Of a DNA stretch of 64,000 nt, positions 57,530 through 64,000 are shown in pieces; the first letter of the stretch is position 1; every line of letters begins with the position of its first letter. Position numbers and translations under genes: made by a program. Where the stretch lies: the NCBI GenBank assembly GCA_963971285.1, contig OZ020252.1, forward strand, positions 13,925,662 through 13,989,661, read 5' to 3'. The stretch comes from Astropecten irregularis. Its lineage: Eukaryota; Echinodermata; Asteroidea; Paxillosida; Astropectinidae. The notes below the pieces were generated by a model. That model was not told the DNA's origin. It searched no databases and saw only the letters and a list, made by a program, of their open reading frames with translations.

Positions 57530-60500
57530 AAACCAAAATGATTTAACAAAAAAACCAAACGGATTCTATCTTGACTAAGAAGCCCAAACGGAAAAAATAA
57601 AATGATAGGCTACGCACAGAATTCTGCTTTTAATTATACTTCATACATTAACCATTCTTTAACGTTTTTATCAATTACTTGTAGGGGCAGTAATAGCGAG
57701 CGGCGTGCTCCTATAAGTGCAATCCATTTGGAATACGCCATTTATAATTGTTCTTCATCAGTGACCCAAATTATGTTTCTCTCGTGGCCATGCAGATTAT
57801 ATCCTGCAAGTTATTCGAAGGGGTAGCACCGTTATAAGGGATATCCGCTTCCCGTTGACAGCATATAGCCATTGTTTCTCATTTCACCATGACAGAGGGA
57901 AGATATATACGTCCCATTCACTTTCAGTCTGCATTTCTGGCTCGGTATTTGCAGCAGTGGGTCACACGCTTGGGGCTTATATAGACTAATTGTGCCAAAA
58001 TTAATACGGAAGATATTCATCGTTAAATTAGATTGAAGTCTTAGTCACGTAACGTAAAAGGCGTATGCATGGGATTGCCTGTTGCTGTCATTTTGACAAA
58101 GGAATGCGCCCAAGTTTGCTCTGCATTTTCGACCCGAATTTCTCAGGCTTTGAGTGGTAAGTTACACAGGGAGAGAATTCTAGATCTTCAGGCGGTGTTA
58201 GACTGATGTTCGCCGGAGTAGACTGTGCTGATCAGTCAGTCAACAAGTGGACGATACTATCCGCCTGTCCACCACAGCTCAGCTTAGCAGACGTCTGCAA
58301 GTGAACTTGTAAGTGTTATCAAATAAAGTGAGTTGTTCTTGTTCCCCTTATCTCACGACGCAACACAATTCGAAGGCAGATGCAACGGAGAGCTTTGTAT
58401 ATCTTTCAGAGCAGGCGGATATACAGGGATATATGTTCTTACATGCATAATGAATTGCTGTGAATTTCATCCTGTTACAAGAGCGTAAAGTATGTCTGAC
58501 AGCAAAGCCCAACGACGGGGATATATTATGTTTCTAGCCAAACCATAACTGGCTGGCCTGCAATTTTGTCATTATTGAACACCGAATATAATTTTGTAAG
58601 AGCCCCCAAACAAAAGTGTTTATGTATTATTCCAAAAGAAGTATAAATTGAAGCTTTGCATGATATAAAACTTAAGAATTATAGATTTAGAATTTGCGTT
58701 GACAAACAATGATATTATCTCTTTTGGGAACGAGTGTGGTTCTAAATAGAACCTAAGTTGTAAGCTCGACATTATGCTCTGTCCGTCATAGGAGAAGGAG
58801 TAATAATCACTAGTTCTTGTGTTTATATTTCGTTGAAAAAACATAGGCCTACCAAAATATATGTTTAGGTCCTAAATTTATAAGTCTCCGATCCGAAGTA
58901 ATTTGGAGAGATACGAATCGGCAACATGAAAAGAAGTTTGTTTGTCGCACTTGAGGAAAATTACATGCCACATGACAGATAATGAAATAGCTTCCGATTG
59001 GTACCCCAAGATATCTGACAATACGAGGCGTATTGGGCATAATGATTATTACCTGCGCAGGTCGTGCGTTTAAGTTCTACTCCGATCAAATCGTCCCCAA
59101 ATCAATTTTATAGTACAAATGACTAGAAAATAATAAACGATTTTAATCTTCTGGCTTTTCAAAAGTTGGTTTTGATATGGGGGAGGGGGCTATCCTCTAA
59201 TCATATATAGCTTGGCTCCGACAAACGTTTTGACAATTGAAACATTTCAGCCTTCAGCTGATGTGTGTACGTTCATTTTACTTATATTTATAGCCGAATG
59301 GAACTAATTCCTTGCAACTGATTTTAATTATTATGGCTTTTCAAACGTTGGTTTTGATATCCCCTTATCATAACTTGGCTCCGCCGCAAAGTTTTGAGAA
59401 CTGAGTGACATTTTAGCCTTCAGCTGATGTGTATACTTTCATTTTACTTATATTTCTGACCGAATGGAACTATTGGAACACGCACCTATGTTAAACTCAT
59501 TAGCTATTATCGCAGCATGCAATATTTCAACATACTCTCAACATTTTTCAGATTCTTAGAACCTACGCACGATGGAATAAACAGGTTTTTCTGCTGCATT
59601 TTGATATTGGTCCTATCTGATTCTATTCTGTAAACACCTCAATGCACGGAGACTTATTTCCACTTATATTATTGCAGAAGTTTTTATTTATTATGTATTC
59701 GGGCGGACCCTTCCTGAATATACTCCCTAAACATGCTTGCCAGGAGATGGCATGTTACGGAAATGATACTCAGCATACGTTTTAGCCATTTTCTGTAAAT
59801 TGTAGTATTGTTCGCATGGTCTCAACTGAACCTTTCATAGATTTGATTCCTGTATTTTCCGTTACTTGACTGCACACCCAAACAATGAAATTGCAGATTT
59901 CAATAATTCCATAATGTATTTGATCATCCTTGATGTCCGGGCACCACACTTGTTATCATAAACCGATTTTAAGAAAGGAAGATCAGGCTGCGCTCATAAT
60001 TATACGCGTCCATGCACATCAAGAAATGACAGGGGTAATCAAACGGTTGCAAACAATTTGTCCTGCCCTTGGCCTTGACTATGAGCTGGGAATCCTTTGT
60101 GGATGGTTACACGGTGTTTGGTTTCTCTCGAGGCATTTATCAGGGTTCAAGTTTTCTGCACATGTGTGTACAGTCATCGTCCCATGTGCGTAGTACGCGT
60201 CCGCCCTCCAAGTTAGAAGCTACAGCCGGTCACGAATCATTATGCACATCCACGGTTTCACCCCTCGCATAAAATTATTAGACTCGTCACCCTAAACGCT
60301 TGGTTTATTTTTCTCTCTCCATTTTCTCAACAGAGCCTGTGTTTGCAGTCGACCTGACTATCAAATTAACGTGGCGGTGAACTGGATAGCATAACCATCC
60401 CTACACAATTCGACGAGTACAGACAGGGACAGTTTAATTTCCACAAGGGGGGAAATTTCACTTTCAGTCCTGCTATAGTACGCGTCTGATGTTCACATGT

Positions 60501-60600
60501 GCCGTGTTGCGTGTGATGATAGCTGAAGGCCTATGTGCGCAAGACGTCTGCCCAATACATGAAGAGAATATCATAGCATATATTTCCATATAATAGCCGG
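57530..60600. other. Intergenic region
   Basis: Holds the 59150-59480 tandem repeat. A possible non-coding exon end (GTGAACTTGTAAGTG near 58300) is too weak to call. No other features recognised. Confidence 0.4.
59150..59480. repeat. ~180 bp tandem duplication
   Basis: GGCTTTTCAAAAGTTGG...CCTTCAGCTGATGTGT...GAATGGAACTA occurs twice (about 59151 and 59335) with around 85 percent similarity by eye. Confidence 0.75.
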
Positions 60601-60613
60601 CCGCCGGGGCAAT

Positions 60614-60718
60614 ATGGTGGTCTTTACAGCCAGAGGCAATCGAACGAGTACAGCCGGCGGACGAATCCCAAATGGACATCTTCCTTCAAGAATTATGACC
60701 TATTTTACAATCCTGAAG
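60614..60718 (+). CDS. Candidate first coding exon (35 codons) with strong donor
   Basis: The ATG at 60614 follows a GC-rich stretch and an upstream in-frame stop. 35 codons (MVVFTARGNRTSTAGG... ending YFTILK) run in phase 0 to AAG followed by GTGAGTGTG, a near-consensus donor. The protein is not recognised and the next exon is not visible, so it may lie past the right edge. Confidence 0.3.
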
Positions 60719-63700
60719 GTGAGTGTGAATCATAAATAAACACGGTCAAGTGCATTGTTCGACAAGTACATGTGCAATATTATTTTAGTGAACTATGGGA
60801 CATGCAGTATAGGCCAGTAGATCGTCAACAAAACAGAACGATAAAAAATCACTCAAATTAAAACTCATATTATCTAGCTTAGTATTCAGTCTCCACAGCA
60901 AAGCCGACGTCAGTGTTATGTATTTGCAGTGTTATTGGTGGGGTATTACAACTCGTGAATTAGTATACATTGAGATTGGTCGTGCTTTACAATATAATTG
61001 CTCGCTCTTGTATAAACCCTTTCTTTAGTTTCAGCAAGTAGGTATGATTTTCTACTGTGTAGCATAATTATTATGCTCCATTATGGAATCATATACCAAT
61101 CGCTCCATTTTGGTAACAAATCTGCTCAAAATGGATATCCGTCCTACATGATACATTATTCACAGGCATCATCGTGCAGGGGCAGTATAATGTTCGTGTG
61201 GGCGGGCTAAAAATAGCCACCGTGAAAACCACATAATGTAAAGGGCAGTTGCACCACGGAGGTAGAAAACTACAACAGTCCGAATAAAGGAAATATACTA
61301 ATTGGCAGAAGGGAATGTCAAAGATCAGTGAAATTAAAGACTCCCTTTTAGGCCTATGCCTTTCGAAAGAAAAATTAACAGATTAATGAAGATCAGTTAT
61401 TTAACTCTTTTTTTGTATATATAACAGTATTATAATAATAACAGTTTGTGTACACAATACAAGATTCAACGGGCGATTATTGACAAAGTATCTATACAAA
61501 ATTAGTACTAACAAAACAAGCTGGCGACAGGTAGCCTGAATGACCTCCATGGTAGAACATGCCACAAAGACAAACATTTGCACATACGAAATGACGTCAT
61601 ACCATTACGTCATAGAACGCCCTCTGTCATTTGGATTTCATTTAAAAAGTCGATTAGCGCTTGTATCGGACGAAATTTGTTAATTGCAAGAAGGAAAAAG
61701 AAAATAAACGACTTACCTTTAAATACATTTCTGCGTGGCTGCGTGGTTATGTTTTCCGGTCACAAAACAACATGAGGTCCCTGCAGCATGAACATACGGT
61801 AATAATAGACAGCATGCTAAATTAGATAATCTTGTATTTCGTTATGTTCGTGCCGTATAATATTTATTTTTAGCTGAAAAACAACAGCCCAGGGAAGGGA
61901 TAAACGAATATCGGTAAAGGGAATGCCTTCTTTTATTTCGATGTGGGATTAATTGGTATGAACTCGGTTGCCTGGTTGACGTTGCCAACCTTTTAAAGGT
62001 TTAGTCTGGCTTTATATTAAATCTTGAAACGTCAAGCTCTGTCATGTTGGGTGATACCACGCGAGAAAAATGTTAACAGGCAGTACACCATAATCATCCC
62101 TTCGTTGTGTTTGTGTGGTTGCTGTTGTTTAGTGGTGGGGTTTTCCTTGTCAGTTTTATATACAAACTTTACATTAAGTGTAGTACTGTACCTGTTCATC
62201 AAACCCACAAAACACATTATAATGTGAATAATCCTGCTTCGTGAAGACTGATAAAATGTTGCAGGAAATGACATTATTGTACATCTATGGGTCAGGTAAG
62301 TTGGCCGGCCCCGCTGGGGGAAAAACGAACTAGCCCCCGGCAGTCGATAAGGGTAGTTGGCTAGCTAGTTGCCGGTATGTGCATGGCAGCTCACAACCGG
62401 TTGGAATAGCATTTGTAGGTCATTACTCCTTAGGTCATCATAATTATGCAGATTATTTAGCCACTGTGCACGTCAGCCTGCATTATGGGAACTTCATATG
62501 AGGGAGTAGGTCCTATCCAGGGTTTGACGTGTTGGTGTCAAGAGTATAAATGCTGCTATTAAACAGTCATCCTTTTCAAACATGTTTGACATGCATGATG
62601 CGCATACCTCGTGTACATCAGATGAAAACGACTCACAATTCAAAATATTCGTCATGACCGTGTGGCACGGGAAAGGGAAGGGCCCGGGGGTGCTGGATGT
62701 TATTATTTTTCGGGACCTGGTTGCTAGACTCTTATAGCATTATGTGGCTCCCTAAACAACTGCTCATGTCAAATTTTCAACATCAATTAAAGTCTCATTA
62801 TTAGGAAGATAAAGTGACTTCGGGAAATTTGTTTAAAGACCCAAACAGGATGGAAATACTTCGATGAACTGTCTGCGAGTATTTTCTTAAATAGTAACGG
62901 AAGCGAACTAATAAGAGACCGAACTTTGATCCAGGGATTTAGTTCTTAAAATAAGTAATCCGACTAGCTGTTCAAGCGAAGGCCGTGTTTAAACAACTGA
63001 CCGGGAGTCGATTTCACCAAACTCATCCTAACTTACTTGCTATCGTAGAACTTATGATGCATTGCAGCTTTACGTTGGATAGACCCTCTATGGCCTACGA
63101 TGGGTTATCCTTCGTAACTCGAGTTACGCATGATAAACTATTGGAGGGGTTATAGTGAAAAAGATTATTTGAATTCAATTAAAACAAGATTTATGGCATA
63201 CAATGTAGATTTTTGATTTCCAATATCTTACAAGCCATCCATGTCAAAAGATTGTATACGTCCATTTTGACTGGTTGAATAAAGAGCTGTGCATGAAAGC
63301 CATGCAGAGCAGAACTCAAACCAAAAAGGCCATGCATAAAACGCAAACTTGCGTCACCAAAAATTTTCAATCATGTAATAATGTAGCGATACGGTAAATT
63401 GCCAGGCTTGAAAGATTTATTTAAAAAGTATTGGGTTTACTTTAAAAGTACACCATAATGTTTAATATAAGTCGGGCCTCTTTCGCACCAATAATACCAC
63501 GGCCATACAGACAGATTATTTGTAACTATAGGCTACGTGCAAGAAACATACACGATTTCCCAATGTCAACGACGTCTAGATCATTTCCGCAATTAGGGCC
63601 TACGTTGGGAGAATGTGCTTTATTATGTTAATTGTCATCTCCATAGGCCTATATATGTAAGCCATGGTAACTATAGTGACCAGAGGAAAGGGTCACGGGA

Positions 63701-63999
63701 GGGGGCAGATAGAGGGAGGATGGTTGCCAGCCGGAAGACAAGCAAGCAAACATGGAGACACACGTACAGTTTGGGAATAATCAGGGGGCACAGTCAGGGG
63801 ACCACTTACGGTAGCATACTTTTTTTGTGTGCTTACGGTTAGCGTGTTTCACGGGAGAGTTTTCTTTTGTATAAGCAAGGACTTTCTGCAGAATGCATGA
63901 CAGCGCGTGAGCAGAAAATTATCACTGTTAATATCACGGTTAGCGTATAGAAAGTCTACGCTAAACGAAATAAAAGTCTTGCTTACGGATTCCATGAAA
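60719..63999. other. Right-end intergenic or intronic sequence
   Basis: Apart from the MITE-4 at 63004-63130 I see no gene, RNA gene or structured repeat. If the 60614 candidate exon is real, this is its first intron. Confidence 0.35.
63004..63130. repeat. MITE-4 copy
   Basis: Starts GAGTCGATTTCACCAAACTC and has the central TTCGTAACTCGAGTTACGC part; the right end is eroded. Confidence 0.55.
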
Positions 64000-64000
64000 T

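Overview
The window is animal (metazoan) nuclear DNA: AT-rich, genes split by GT-AG introns, and crowded with short inverted-repeat transposons, tRNA-derived SINEs and decayed retroelements. The secreted zona-pellucida (ZP) protein has N-terminal modules that I associate with marine invertebrates (amphioxus, echinoderms, cnidarians, molluscs). An echinoderm-like deuterostome is my best guess, but the species is not fixed by the sequence.

Layout: (1) 1-8.9 kb, minus strand: exons 1-9 of a ZP-type gene (copy A), whose 3' exons lie beyond the left edge. (2) 8.9-15.1 kb, minus strand: nuclear gene for mitochondrial translation elongation factor Ts (TSFM), six exons assembled. (3) 15.2-20.7 kb: two tandem ~2 kb units, related to the 5' flank of the ZP genes, the second carrying a 1.2 kb inverted-repeat transposon and a 205 bp hAT-like element. 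(4) 22.1-33.5 kb, minus strand: complete 14-exon copy B of the ZP gene, encoding 812 aa in my reconstruction with every splice phase consistent. (5) 34.8-39 kb: intergenic MITEs, tRNA-like SINE pieces and a possible mitochondrial-presequence exon. (6) 40.4-44.8 kb, minus strand: dead Ty3/gypsy pol split by a 2.2 kb long-inverted-repeat element and by a small hAT-like element, both with target duplications. (7) 46.2-46.9 kb: satellite-like tandem array. (8) 48.6-49.7 kb, plus strand: single-exon coding region for a dual-specificity-phosphatase-like protein lacking the catalytic arginine. (9) 50-64 kb: mainly intergenic, with a SINE, MITEs, a segmental tandem duplication and two weak candidate first exons.

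The strongest signals are the recent duplication of the ZP gene (constant offset near 26.17 kb), the patchwork of identity between the copies (gene conversion), a cluster of purely amino-acid-changing differences in exon 5, and a predicted pseudophosphatase. Transposon insertions present in only one copy give empty-site evidence for several element families. All assignments come from reading the sequence; no database search was run.
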